From positions 88,274 through 152,273 of the forward strand of contig JALBYC010000030.1 of NCBI GenBank assembly GCA_023212645.1: DNA of 64,000 nt. The letters are read 5' to 3'. Below the pieces are notes generated by a model. It saw nothing but the letters and a program-made list of their open reading frames with translations. It was not told the origin of the DNA and made no database searches. Shown here piece by piece: positions 21,099 through 31,589 of the stretch; position 1 is the first letter of the stretch, and every line of letters starts with the position of its first letter. Source of the stretch: Farysia itapuensis. Taxonomy: Eukaryota; Basidiomycota; Ustilaginomycetes; Ustilaginales; Ustilaginaceae. Position numbers and translations under genes: made by a program.

Positions 21099-22788
21099 AT
21101 GGCACAAGCGAGTAGTGTTAGTGACCTATCACAACAACGCAAGCAAGCAAAAGATCTGGTCGCAATGCAAGCTCTCAATGAGGACGAAGATAGCATGAGT
21201 CGCCAAGACCAGAACATGCAATCAGAGAAAGACTCTCCTACGATATGCTCCGATGTAGATGCAGCTGGCTCCGATTACGAAGACACCGAAGCTAAAGACC
21301 ACACGTGTACCGACGCTGACAGTGATTCGCAAGGAATGCCATCTGGGAGCGCTGAGCAATACGGGCGCATCAGTCTCGGACGCAACGAGAGCAATATCGG
21401 TGAACAAGAGCGCTCAACAGCAGTAACCCTGCCGAGTTCTCCGAGCAGATTATCTATCTGTCATTCAATACTGAAACGTTCTATGATCCTATCCCCACGT
21501 GCTGCTATGCATAGCGTGAGCTCTGCAGCAAACTGTCAAGATTCTGATTCCTCGCGGCGGTCGGACACTGCGAGTGCGCCAAGACCTAGTCACGCTTCTC
21601 AGCAGGCCGTTGACCTTTGCGATCGGACACAACAGGATCCTGCCCAATTTTCCCCTGTTCTTCCTATAAAGAGAAAGATGGAGAGCCCTCCGACTTCGCA
21701 ACCTCGGAAGAAGAGAGTCACCATACATAGGGCGGCTACGCCCTTCCAGCAAGTCATCACGGATTCGTACAGGCCCTGTGAAACCTGGACTGCGGACGAG
21801 GTGGACGAAAGCACCGTACTTGCTGCGCAAGACGCTCAGCCGGATGTTGTAAAAGCAGAGGACACACAATCCGACGAAAGCTTGGACGAATACAGGCCGA
21901 GTAGACCATCGGGCACGAGCCGTCGTAACTACAAAGCGTTGTTTGACGCTTCTCCAGGAACCAATACAGACGCACATCATCGCAAGTCACGAAAAATTAG
22001 CCCGCAATGTAATGATGCTCACAGCGAACGCTTTTCTCCCAGCCGACCCTCTGGCACTGTGGCGCCTCGCTCCGAGGGCTCCTTGAACAGCGGCGAGACG
22101 AGATGGTCTCCTCTCCCTCCTGGTCATGTCAGCCGTCCTTCGTTCCTGCCGCAGTCAATCGCTCGATCCAGGGGGAAAGGTCGCACGAGGCTGCTTGGCT
22201 GGCAAGCACCACACTTTGACCTTCTGGATCCTTTATGTCTCGTCTCCAACCTTCGTGACCGAACGGTGTGGACCTTTTGGGACTGTCACGCACCTGTCGG
22301 AACACGCGATCAGGACATTGTCTTTGTTTCAAAAGATGACACAGCATTCCCGTGCGCAGCTTGGGTGAGTCTTGCTTCCACTCGTCTGCTCCTTGTGTGC
22401 TCCAAAGGCTGATCTCGGAGACTCCTCTGTGCAGAATCCTTCTATTTTCTCTCCGGTTTTGAAAGAGATCATCCGAAATCCACCTGAACAAGTCAAAGTG
22501 ATCCTCGAACGATCATCGGAAGAGAACAGGAAGCTGCTGGGCTATGTTCCGGTACCATGCATACGAGTCGACGAAGACTGGCAGGGAACCAATTTTCTCC
22601 TTTCCTTCCTGCATCCGATTCCGGCCCTTTACCTGCCAGATCGCGTGATTGCTGAAAAAGTGCTGGATCTTGGCATTCGATACCAGGTTGAACGAGCTGT
22701 GTCTACAGCACGACATAGACTCGACGAGCTGGACCGGCGTGATGATACTGGCGAATCACCTTGTGACGATCAGACTGATTGCTCGTAG
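21099..22788 (+). CDS. BTB/POZ-like domain protein with disordered N-terminus
   Basis: Two exons, join(21099..22364,22435..22788), encode 539 residues. The 70 nt intron (donor GTGAGT, acceptor GCAG) joins AAW to NPSIF in frame. The first 370 or so residues are Ser/Asp/Arg-rich and low complexity, with a basic KRKMESPPTSQPRKKRV patch that could be a nuclear signal. The C-terminus looks like a fungal BTB fold: DIVFVSKDDTAFPCAAW, SPVLKEII, then LLSFLHPIPA and VLDLGIRYQVERAVSTARHRL. The ATG at 21099 has a strong CACCATGG context; one at 20973 would add 42 residues. The BTB call rests on pattern resemblance only. Partners are unknown. Confidence 0.75.
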
Positions 22789-22883
22789 GAGGTCGCACGC
22801 GCTTCTCATGCAACATATCTGTACATTTGCTATTTCACATTACTCTATTCTAAATCTGATTATGGCGTGTATGTCGAGCAAGT

Positions 22884-25800
22884 CTATGACTGGACCATGC
22901 TGGTAAGAATGTTGCTCAAGATGCGCGGAACGTCCTTGGTTTCCCGTGCGACGTGGGTCTGAGTCGGGAGCTGTTTGGCTGTGTACAGGGCTTCTGAGCC
23001 CTTGTCGATAAAGATGACGGAGCACTTGACCTTCTGATCCAATTTCAGCGCTTGCGAGAGACGCGTGGTGGTGATACCGTAGCGGGCGAGGTTAGCGTCA
23101 GAAAGCACAATCACAAAGTAGTCGTCCATTTCGCTGTCTTCGGTCGTGGGAATCGGGAGGCCGGTCGCAGTCGCTTCGGGCGCTTTCGGGCCAGTTGCTT
23201 GGGGAGGGTTGACTTCGCGGGAAGCCTGGGCATGAGGATCAACAGGACGTTTGACTTCGCGGATACTCTTCTCAATACATTTCAGAGTGTTGTCACCTGA
23301 GTCGCAGTATTGAGTGTGGCTGACAACGGCACGCAAGATGCGGTACATCTCGCCATCCGTCTTGGGCATATTGTTGACGGACACGAGCGGGATCATATCC
23401 AAATCTCCGCTGTGCCCGACAATATCGACGGCGAACCTCTCGGCTTCCTGAACGCGTGAGAAGGCTTGCATGACCATCAAAGCCACTTCCAATTGTCGTT
23501 CCAATCGTCCATCAAATTGCATGTGGTACATACTCGCCGAGCAGTCGAGAACGATTCGGATGCGTTTGGGTTTGACTTGCGGCGCTCCCGGATCGGGCGG
23601 CATTTCTTGTCGTCTTTTAAAGATGGATCGTTCTCCTGCAAGACCTTCAGTCAGCCTGCGCTCATCCAGTTCGCCATCCTGCTGACGCGTCAGCCAGGCA
23701 CGCTCGAAGCGGTTCGCTTTTAGATCGTTCAGCACGTTGCTGAGATGTTGAACTTGCGAAGAAACCTTTTGCTTCATCTCGTGCAAGTTGACGGCCTCGT
23801 GCGGTTGTAGCCCATTTTCCTTGAGCTCTTTCTCCAATGCCTCCCGTGCCATCTCCCTTGCTTGGCGCTTGAGATGCTCAGGTACGTCCTTCTTGAGCTC
23901 CTGTGAAATCTGGTTTATCTTGTGGCCGGAGTACTGGCGTCCATACCCACCTCGTCCGCCCAGGCCTTTGGTATCGCGACCACCTGTGCCGCCTTGCCAC
24001 TGGTTACCACCGGTGTGCGGCTGATTGTCCGGATCGACTTTGCCGTCTTTCGGCTTGTCCAAATGGGTGTCTCGTCCCGCTTTCTTCGGGTCATAGTCTT
24101 CCTTGCCGGGGTGAAATTCCGGCTTAAAGGCTTTCCCGTCTTTGCTATCATCGCGAAGCTTGGCTAGGTCCTGTTGGCGAAGGAGTTCGAGCGACAACTC
24201 CTGGATTGGGAGACTTCGTTTCTGCAGAGTTTCAATGACCCAGCGGATCGACTCGGGTCTGTGCAGGTCGAATGCTAGCGTGTTTAGCAGAACCGAGGAC
24301 AGTGACTCTTCCGGGAACTTTTGCATATGCGCCACAAGGTGCAAGAGTTCTCGAAGTGAGTAAGGGTGGTTGATCAACCCGGCTTCGAAGCCAGCGCGTA
24401 GGTCATGGAAGGCCAAATCCAGCTTACGAAGCAGGTCGGTGTCGACATCTGGCGCGGCAGCCTTCAATAGACGAACCTCTGACTCGATGTCGGGGTTGGC
24501 CACCGCATAGCAGCTGAATCCTTCGCCAATCACTTCGATAAAGTTGTTTCCGAAGAAGGGCCAGCCGGGACGGTTGGACAGCAGCACTAGACGAAAATCG
24601 GGGTGCACCACGATGTCTTGGTCTTGCGCCGTGTTCTCCGCGGTGTTGGCTGTGCGCGGTCGAATGCGTCTCCCGTCTGGAAGCGACAACTCGCCACGTT
24701 CGGCAAGACTCTTGAAGACAGCGGAGACGGCTGTGGAGCATTTGTCCGCTTCATCGACGACCAGGACTCTGCCAAGCTTGACGGCGCGTACAAGTGGGGA
24801 ATCGTAGTATCTAATTTGACCGCCTTCTAGTGCGATTTGTTGGAGAATCCCTGCAACCGTAGAGTCACGATTCATCTGAATGTACTCGCGCGGTCGATCA
24901 AGCAGCTCCAATGTTCGATCAATGATCTTGTTCTTGCCCGTTCCTTGCGACCCCATTAGCAAAAGATGCTCGTTTAGCACCTCCAAATCCTGTGCAAACG
25001 AGCAGATGAGCGAAGATTGCTGAGCGTTGTTGTAGAAGCTGCCGCCGAGATCCGGTATCAAAGTCTTGCCATCCGGATCGAGGCGGGCATAGTTGTAGCG
25101 AGGTATACTTCGTACTTCGTACTTTCTATCAGAGCCATCGGACACGCTGAATGTCAAATTACCTGCACCACCGTTCTCACCGGACACGATCATCGGATCG
25201 CCCATCCAGAGTCGAGGCACATATTGGAATGCACCTTCTGTGCCGGGCTTGTGAATGCCACAGTCTTGCAACAGATTGGAAATCACCTCTCTGACAGTGA
25301 TTGGCAGGAAATCGACGAGTAATGTGCGCCAAATGAGGGCGTGCAGGTCGCAATCTTGGTCCTGCCATTGTACAAGTCTTGCAGCCATGCGGATCACTTG
25401 TCTTGTGCCCAGCCGGCGAGACTTGGACAGTCCCAGATTGGGATCTGCGCTCAGGGCTCTGTACCTGTTGACAAAGTCCAACATGTGCTTGATCTCGGGC
25501 GTCTCGGTATGTAAGCCGACCCTGGTAAGCACAATGTGTCGCTCTTCGTCTTCGTCCATGGCTCTTGTGGTGCAGACTGCAAACATTGTACTGGCCTCTT
25601 CATCTAGCCACCCAGTGGCTTTAGGTGCCGTAGCAACTACTCGGAACGTTGACTTAATCGGCACAATCTGCTCTACGCCAACCTTGTCCAAGCTCGTGAT
25701 TGGTGAAGCGGACGTTGAAGTCACGACGGGCTCTTCAGTCATTCTCGCGCCGTGCCACAGTTCGAGCTCTCGGTCCTGAAGTAAACGAGATAAACTTCCC

Positions 25801-27701
25801 AAGGTAGGACCCAGAACATCGACGCCGGCGAGGTGAACCAGTTTGCCCTGCATGGCTCCCCGAACAAGAGGAGCTGGTTCCCACGTGGTGGACCCGTCTT
25901 CGGCCGTGGAGCGTCGCATCAGCAGCTCGCCTCCGCCCAAGTCTTTCCACAGCCAGACGGACTCGAATGCATAGCCGAGGGTGGCTGCCATGAGCGAGAT
26001 GCAAGTTGTCGTTGACGACGAGGCCTGGTGCGCTGATGCAGCCGCTGGATCTGAAGCACCCACCGCCTTGGTCGCGGGAACAAGGCAAATGTCTCTTCCC
26101 AGTGCGTGCAGTTGAAGAAGGCGAGAGTAAATGGAAAGCACTCGAGGTGTGACAAGGACCTGTGCCCCTTGGAATGTAGAGTCGCCAAGTCGCGGTACGG
26201 GCGAAAGTGTAAGAGGGCCACAGGGCGCCTCAAGTACTACACTAGTCCCCTCGTCACTCACGTGCACGAACGTGATCTTGGCTCTCTGCTCGTCGACACG
26301 TTCAATGTTGTCAACGATGAAGCCCATGAAGCCCGTTGCTGCTAGCGTGTCCGGTCCAGCAGACTCGCCAAGGTTATCGTGGATGGTCAGCTGATGAAGG
26401 AGCGACGTCAGAGTCTTGCGCTTCTCTTCATCCAGAGCATAAATTTGCGGATAGGCGGAGCTGAGAAGCGCCATTGTAGAGGCCGAAATTGCAGTCTCCT
26501 TGGGCGCCTCTTTGACCTCCTTGGGCCATTTTGGCACGATCGGTTGCTCCTCGTCAAACTCGAGGTCTGGAAGGGCAGCTAATGGCGGGAATGCACTAAC
26601 AATATCGGTGAGCAGAGGAAGTGCGGTCGTTGGCAGATTGGGTAGGCGGGATGTAGGAGGAATCACGTCGTTACCCTGCGCTAGTGTGGTGTGATAGCGG
26701 AGGAGCGCAGTCCACTGCGACCATCGAGAGCGCAGCTCCTGAGCCTGGGGCGAGAGATTTTCGGGTAGAGGAACTGTGGATTGAACAGACCCCTCAATCC
26801 ATCTCGCTTGAAAGCGGGAGCGGAAAGGTGGATCCAAAGGGTGACCCTTGTAAGGTGGGACTGGTACGCCAGTGGCAATGACGCGAAAGTTGGGATGTAC
26901 GGGGATGAATCGACTTTCGAAGACCAGTCCATCACTACTTGCCTCTTCCTCTCGACGGAAAGACATGAGCTTGTCGGCTGGAATCAGATGTCGTCCATCC
27001 GCTAAGTTCTGCTCTCTGTTTTCGAGGATATTGTTGATGATGGGCGTAACTCCACGCTCGGCCTTTTCGACGCCTTCGAGGATCAAAAGGTGCCCATTCT
27101 TCATCGCTCTGATTACGGGACCATCCTGAAAGACAAGATTGCCCCCTGCAGACAGACTCCGTGTCTGTAGTAACTCTGCCTCTCCTACATCTCGATGAAA
27201 GGAGACGTACTCGTACGGAAGTTGCAGCAAGGCGGCGAATGTCAACGTGAGGCGACGGGCGTACGGGCCAGGAGCAGATAGCAGAAAGACGTCCTGTCCA
27301 AGCTGCCACTTTTTGCCAAGAAATTCGAGATGCTCGAGAGTGATGGGATCATCGAGATTAAGCAGAAGTCTGTCGGATGGCAATCGCGTGGGGTGCTCAG
27401 GTTTAAACACCGGGATGGTCACGTTGGGACCAAGGGTAAAAGTGCCAAGTTTTTCTCGTTTATCTTCAAAGTCTGGAGCATCTATACGTCTAGGAGCGGA
27501 CGAAGCAGCGGAGGTTGACAAAGGTGCTGATGGCTGGATATGCCGGCCAATGGCACCAAGGCGGCGTTTGCCGGCGTCCGTCATGATTAACGTGGAAGTC
27601 TGGTGTCGACACTTTAGGTATGAGGCACGATCGCTGGACAGCTTTGGAGTTACGGGAAACAGTCTTGACAGTCCGAGAAACACCTGAACGGGAAGGCGCA
27701 T
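22884..27701 (-). CDS. VWA8: VWA8-type mitochondrial AAA+ ATPase
   Basis: A single exon of 1605 residues. A basic, hydroxylated N-terminus (MRLPVQVFLG...) fits a mitochondrial presequence. Three dynein-related AAA modules follow. The first has a degenerate P-loop (LLSAPGPYARR) and the third a canonical Walker A, GSQGTGKNK, with LVVDEADK as Walker B. A charged linker leads to a C-terminal von Willebrand A domain with a DCSAS MIDAS motif and a late VLSDANLARYG. The RPREYIQMNRDSTV block is close to vertebrate VWA8, a matrix ATPase of uncertain role. It is somewhat shorter than the vertebrate protein. Confidence 0.95.
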   Translation of the reverse strand: MRLPVQVFLGLSRLFPVTPKLSSDRASYLKCRHQTSTLIMTDAGKRRLGAIGRHIQPSAPLSTSAASSAPRRIDAPDFEDKREKLGTFTLGPNVTIPVFKPEHPTRLPSDRLLLNLDDPITLEHLEFLGKKWQLGQDVFLLSAPGPYARRLTLTFAALLQLPYEYVSFHRDVGEAELLQTRSLSAGGNLVFQDGPVIRAMKNGHLLILEGVEKAERGVTPIINNILENREQNLADGRHLIPADKLMSFRREEEASSDGLVFESRFIPVHPNFRVIATGVPVPPYKGHPLDPPFRSRFQARWIEGSVQSTVPLPENLSPQAQELRSRWSQWTALLRYHTTLAQGNDVIPPTSRLPNLPTTALPLLTDIVSAFPPLAALPDLEFDEEQPIVPKWPKEVKEAPKETAISASTMALLSSAYPQIYALDEEKRKTLTSLLHQLTIHDNLGESAGPDTLAATGFMGFIVDNIERVDEQRAKITFVHVSDEGTSVVLEAPCGPLTLSPVPRLGDSTFQGAQVLVTPRVLSIYSRLLQLHALGRDICLVPATKAVGASDPAAASAHQASSSTTTCISLMAATLGYAFESVWLWKDLGGGELLMRRSTAEDGSTTWEPAPLVRGAMQGKLVHLAGVDVLGPTLGSLSRLLQDRELELWHGARMTEEPVVTSTSASPITSLDKVGVEQIVPIKSTFRVVATAPKATGWLDEEASTMFAVCTTRAMDEDEERHIVLTRVGLHTETPEIKHMLDFVNRYRALSADPNLGLSKSRRLGTRQVIRMAARLVQWQDQDCDLHALIWRTLLVDFLPITVREVISNLLQDCGIHKPGTEGAFQYVPRLWMGDPMIVSGENGGAGNLTFSVSDGSDRKYEVRSIPRYNYARLDPDGKTLIPDLGGSFYNNAQQSSLICSFAQDLEVLNEHLLLMGSQGTGKNKIIDRTLELLDRPREYIQMNRDSTVAGILQQIALEGGQIRYYDSPLVRAVKLGRVLVVDEADKCSTAVSAVFKSLAERGELSLPDGRRIRPRTANTAENTAQDQDIVVHPDFRLVLLSNRPGWPFFGNNFIEVIGEGFSCYAVANPDIESEVRLLKAAAPDVDTDLLRKLDLAFHDLRAGFEAGLINHPYSLRELLHLVAHMQKFPEESLSSVLLNTLAFDLHRPESIRWVIETLQKRSLPIQELSLELLRQQDLAKLRDDSKDGKAFKPEFHPGKEDYDPKKAGRDTHLDKPKDGKVDPDNQPHTGGNQWQGGTGGRDTKGLGGRGGYGRQYSGHKINQISQELKKDVPEHLKRQAREMAREALEKELKENGLQPHEAVNLHEMKQKVSSQVQHLSNVLNDLKANRFERAWLTRQQDGELDERRLTEGLAGERSIFKRRQEMPPDPGAPQVKPKRIRIVLDCSASMYHMQFDGRLERQLEVALMVMQAFSRVQEAERFAVDIVGHSGDLDMIPLVSVNNMPKTDGEMYRILRAVVSHTQYCDSGDNTLKCIEKSIREVKRPVDPHAQASREVNPPQATGPKAPEATATGLPIPTTEDSEMDDYFVIVLSDANLARYGITTTRLSQALKLDQKVKCSVIFIDKGSEALYTAKQLPTQTHVARETKDVPRILSNILTSMVQS

Positions 27702-28076
27702 CTACCGCATTGAACGAGATAGTCGTAGGTAACAAGAACATGCCGAGCACGTCGGCGTTCACGAGAACATATAGCCGGCTCACATTCACGCAGTCGTGCA
27801 GCGTCGAAATTTCAGCTTCTGCAGCTTCTTCCCGGTGTGTCAGCAGTCTAACATGCCACTCTATTTTTTCAATTCTATAATTCTAGCGCGAAGCGCGAAA
27901 GCCTGAAGCACAATCACACGATGCACAACGTTCGACGTTCGTCGGTTAAAAGGTCTACATGCCGACGAGGCCAAACCTGGCATCGTTCAAGTGCTACGAA
28001 TGCTTATGCGACCATGTGTCTTGCTACAGAACTCTGAGCATGCTAGCCTGTGCCGCCAGAGAATGGGGGAAGTTCC
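27702..28076. promoter_or_regulatory. VWA8 upstream region
   Basis: These 375 bp separate the VWA8 start from the stop of the Cox14-like gene on the same strand. No other gene is supported. Confidence 0.35.
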
Positions 28077-28533
28077 TTACACATTGCGACCAGGCTCGTG
28101 AGAAGGGTCGTTCGTGATGGGATACGGATCTTGTTGCTGCAACAGTTGCTGTGCTTCGTTCGCCGCGTTTGGATGCTCTCCTGTTGAGATTATCTTCTGT
28201 ATATCATCGTTACTCGTTCAGTACTGAGACATAGAGTCACATTCTATAGGAGTACGTGACTTACCAGATCACCACCTCTGCGGCTTTTCCATACCGCTGC
28301 ACTGTGCCAAAGTCCCCAGATCTGCGTCGAGAAGTAGTTCAGCAAACGGTCAATCTGGCATGTAAGCTGCTAGACCGGGGATGAATACCTACGCCAAGTC
28401 CGAGGAGCCCTGTAACGGCAGTTCTGTGAGCCAGGTCAACGAAACTGATTGACTGCTTTGGGGGTTGCGTCGACATCTGGCGTGAACGACCGAGCCTCAC
28501 GGCTTGCCTCAGCATGTGTCTGGCGTACTGCAT
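28077..28533 (-). CDS. Small mitochondrial membrane protein, Cox14-like
   Basis: Three exons, complement(join(28077..28196,28265..28321,28393..28533)), encode 105 residues, all junctions in phase 0. Introns are 71 and 68 nt, with GTAGGT and GTAAGT donors and GCAG/ACAG acceptors. An Arg-rich N-terminus (MQYARHMLRQAVRLGRSRQ) resembles a mitochondrial targeting sequence. Exons 1 and 2 join to form one membrane segment after FVDLAHRTAVTGLLGLG, continuing IWGLWHSAAVWKSRR. The DxxHRxTVxGLxGL pattern resembles Cox14, which stabilises newly made Cox1 in cytochrome oxidase assembly. A nearer acceptor would leave an unusually short 38 nt intron and add 11 residues. Gene structure is fairly secure; the Cox14 identity is tentative. 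Confidence 0.6.
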
Positions 28534-28849
28534 GTTGAGTTGTATGCTGATTCGCTGTTCGCAACGAGAGCTGAAGTAAGGTCGTTTTGCACAGGAACGG
28601 CTGTCAGAATCATCCGGTGTGGAGAATCGAAAATTGTCCGCGATTGATCGGGAATGATTGCCCGATGACTGTTAGAGATATGGGACTGCATGCACGGTTC
28701 AGATGGAGTATGTCAAGTGACGTATGGCCATCGTGAATCATGGTCGCTCCACGAGACGTGACACGATTTCCCCGGGCGTTCTCAATCACCTTACAGAGGA
28801 TTGACTCTGTCTACAATTCTCTCATCTTCGTTGCAGCTTCAGTCAAGCC
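28534..28849. promoter_or_regulatory. Divergent promoter between two mitochondrial-protein genes
   Basis: These 316 bp separate the Cox14-like and DUF3429 starts and presumably drive both. I see no defined motif. Confidence 0.4.
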
Positions 28850-30076
28850 ATGATTCCACCAATGTCACGAAACCTACTGTCGGCCTCGATGAGAAGGTCA
28901 GCAGCTTCTCTCAGGCAACCCGCCATGGTATCTCCGATCCGCGCTCGAATCCTTCACACTTCGGTATCGAGATTGGCGGCAAACCCTCAGACCGGCAAGC
29001 CTGCGTCAGACTCCTGGTCTCATGCAAAGCAAAACATCAAGGAAGAGGTTGCCGGTATTCGATCCAGTTTGGAATCATCGATTGCAGGTGGTGAAAAGGG
29101 TGACGGTAAAGACAAGAGCCCAAGCTCAGACAACGATTCCAGCGGCCCATCTGGTGCTGCAGAAATCCTGAAGGACGCTCGAACGATTACATCCGAGATG
29201 GCACAGGCGGTACCACAGCCGGCCCTGCTATGGGGTGCTGCTGGAGTAATTCCATACATCAGCACGGCTGGCGCTTCCATCTGGCTTGCGCGTAAAGAGC
29301 ATCTAGTGTCAATGGGCATTGAGAAAGGTATGGACGTCGAAACAGCGAGTGCTCTGCTCCTACACGCACAAAACATCCAGGCCGGCTTCGGCGCTGTTCT
29401 ACTTTCATTCTTGGGCGCCATTCACTGGGGCTTCGAATTTTCCAAGTACGGCGGCCAGATCGGCAACCGGAGATACGCACTTGGCGTGATGCCACTGGTG
29501 TTGGGCTGGCCAACCCTACTTCTCGCACCGCAGATGGCCCTCATCGCTCAGTGGGCCGCGTTCGTTGCTGTCTGGTTCGCTGACCTGCGAGCCACCACTG
29601 CGGGATGGGTGCCGCAATGGTACTCGACCTACCGCTTCTGGTTGACGCTGGGCGTAGGTTCCAGCATCATTGCAACGCTAGCCGGAACCAACTATTACGC
29701 CCCCGGAAGCCGAAGTACCATGCTGACAACCGCTAGCAAGCTGGAGGAGGAAGTCAAGGCCGACGGCCCCACTCGCATGAAGCTGCTCAAACAAAGCGCG
29801 GAGGGTAACAAGGGCGGTATCATTACCAAAGATAAGGTCGGAGGTGACGTAGAGGCGACAAGCGCTGGTGCAGAGGGCGACAGCTACGTTCTCATCGGAA
29901 ACGAGAAGCGCAAGGAAGAAGAGCGAAAGGAGCAGGAAAGGGAGGAGGCCGAAAAGAAGAAGAAAGAGGAAGAAGAAAAGAAGAAGAAGCAAGAAGAGGA
30001 CAAGAAGAAAGATCAGGAAGGCGCAAAGGATGAGGGCAAGGGCGACAAGAAGGACGGAGACAAGGAAGACAAATAA
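28850..30076 (+). CDS. Mitochondrial inner-membrane protein, DUF3429/TMEM69 family
   Basis: A single exon of 408 residues. A Ser/Arg-rich N-terminus (MIPPMSRNLL..., with RARILHTSVSR) fits a mitochondrial presequence. The middle (about residues 120-290) has several hydrophobic helices with WGAAGVIPYISTA, FLGAIHWGFEF and MPLVLGWPTLLLAPQ, typical of the DUF3429/TMEM69 family of inner-membrane proteins of unknown role. The last 60 or so residues are almost only Lys and Glu, an unusual, probably single charged helix. The gene is divergent from the Cox14-like gene, giving a paired mitochondrial promoter. Confidence 0.85.
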   Translation: MIPPMSRNLLSASMRRSAASLRQPAMVSPIRARILHTSVSRLAANPQTGKPASDSWSHAKQNIKEEVAGIRSSLESSIAGGEKGDGKDKSPSSDNDSSGPSGAAEILKDARTITSEMAQAVPQPALLWGAAGVIPYISTAGASIWLARKEHLVSMGIEKGMDVETASALLLHAQNIQAGFGAVLLSFLGAIHWGFEFSKYGGQIGNRRYALGVMPLVLGWPTLLLAPQMALIAQWAAFVAVWFADLRATTAGWVPQWYSTYRFWLTLGVGSSIIATLAGTNYYAPGSRSTMLTTASKLEEEVKADGPTRMKLLKQSAEGNKGGIITKDKVGGDVEATSAGAEGDSYVLIGNEKRKEEERKEQEREEAEKKKKEEEEKKKKQEEDKKKDQEGAKDEGKGDKKDGDKEDK

Positions 30077-30776
30077 GAGGATCAGCACAAATCTGTCTCC
30101 ACGTACTGCCCCGACTCAGCGTGTCCACTACCGCACTACCTCTGTGGTGCATGCTTCCCGATGTATATAGAAGCCCCATCATGAAAAGAAATCTTCCAAC
30201 CCTTAGGCGCGGACGTGAGAGTGCAGTGACCCCGTCTTCGTATCGAACAGTGTCTTAGTTTGTCAGATGACATCCAACGGCGTCTATAGCATCTTCCTAT
30301 GAGCGATCCCTGAAACTTCTCTTCAAGGCGTCGATCTGTTGTCTCGGACGAGAAAAAAAATCTGAGATGGAAACGGATATGCAGTGAGCGCACGTGCGCT
30401 TTAAACCTTTTCGAATCCGCGCCGTGCAGGCAATCTGAGCAGAGACGGAACAAAATGGAGGAAGATCTGCGGACCAGTCATAGGAGTTCTTGGAGGAGCG
30501 CAGAATGCAGCCGCAGACTGTGAGAGTGAGTCTAATTGGATCGTACTGGCGTGAGCAGCATGGCCGGTCAGAGCCAAACTTTTTATTTTGGCGTTTTGCT
30601 GTTTTGCTGCATGGCTGGCCTAGTAGTGCAGTTTTGGCCCGTGCCGCTATCTGCTGATCGTCACTTGCCTTTATACCACGCTACACCTCTTACTTCGTCC
30701 CGCCATACGAAGCATCCGGCCTGGGTTGTAACGTTCTCATTGATTTGCCGGTATCGCATACACCTTCAGTGCAAAG
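30077..30776. promoter_or_regulatory. VTC1 upstream region
   Basis: These 700 bp lie between the DUF3429 stop and the VTC1 start. Short frames on both strands have no recognisable content. No gene is supported. Confidence 0.4.
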
Positions 30777-31359
30777 ATGTCGACCCAGCCTCTTCTGCAA
30801 CGAACTGCAGGCAAGCGCATTGCTCTGCCCGTCCGCGTTGAACCTAAAGTCTTTTTCGCCAATGAACGAACTTGTAGGTTGCTCAGCGCGTACAACGCCC
30901 ACATAGCTTGCCGTACTGACATACTTCATGTCTTGTACGACTGATCAGTCTTGTCATGGCTCAATTTCACCGTTACCTTGTCGGCGTTGGCCGCTGGTCT
31001 GCTCAACTTTGGTGACAAGATCGGACGAGTCTCTGCAGCCATGTTCAGCTTTGTTGGTAAGTAACACTTCTCTTTGAAAAAGATGGCCGCATGGTCGCAG
31101 ACAAGTGCTACACCTGCTTGGTAGACGCGTGTCTCGACAGCTGGGCGCAATTCAAGGTGGAGACACCTACTGACCCATCTTACTGTTCACAGCAATGGCC
31201 ATCATGGTGTACGCATTGGTGACGTATCATTGGCGAGCGAGTGCGATCCGCAACAGAGGTTCAGGTCCATACGATGACCGACTGGGCCCCACAGTGCTTT
31301 CCATCATGCTACTGATCGCAGTCGCCGTCAACTTCATCCTGCGCTTCAACGACGCATGA
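30777..31359 (+). CDS. VTC1: Vacuolar transporter chaperone 1
   Basis: Three exons, join(30777..30873,30949..31056,31193..31359), encode 123 residues, the usual length. Introns of 75 and 136 nt have GTAGGT and GTAAGT donors and CAG acceptors; both are phase 1 and restore ERTFLSWLNF and [11 protein letters not shown]. Three transmembrane helices start at about residues 33, 62 and 102. The blocks [19 protein letters not shown] and [10 protein letters not shown] are diagnostic. VTC1 is the small membrane subunit of the polyphosphate polymerase complex in the vacuole and other membranes. No single open frame covers this gene. Confidence 0.95.
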
Positions 31360-31589
31360 ACGAATTGTCTCATCCCCGGCGTCTTTCGCGTGTGGAACTT
31401 GCATCTTTCTTGTAATACAGATAATCTCAGACAGAACTGGACCGTGAGCAAGCGCAAAGAGACGAGAAAGAAGGATTGATAGTGTGCTGTAGCACGGGTA
31501 CAAATACAGATGCAGGTAGTAGACAGAGTAGATAATTAAGGGAGTGGGGAAGTAAAGTAGTGGGGAAAATGCAATGCGGTGAGATGGAA

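Noticed and set aside
22128..22491. Minus-strand frame across the BTB-like gene exon junction
   Set aside because: It is the antisense of a coding region whose own frame and intron are well supported.
29678..30182. Leu/Phe-rich minus-strand frames opposite the DUF3429 tail, resembling membrane proteins
   Set aside because: They are the reverse complement of Lys/Glu codons, which read as Leu/Phe; no independent evidence supports them.
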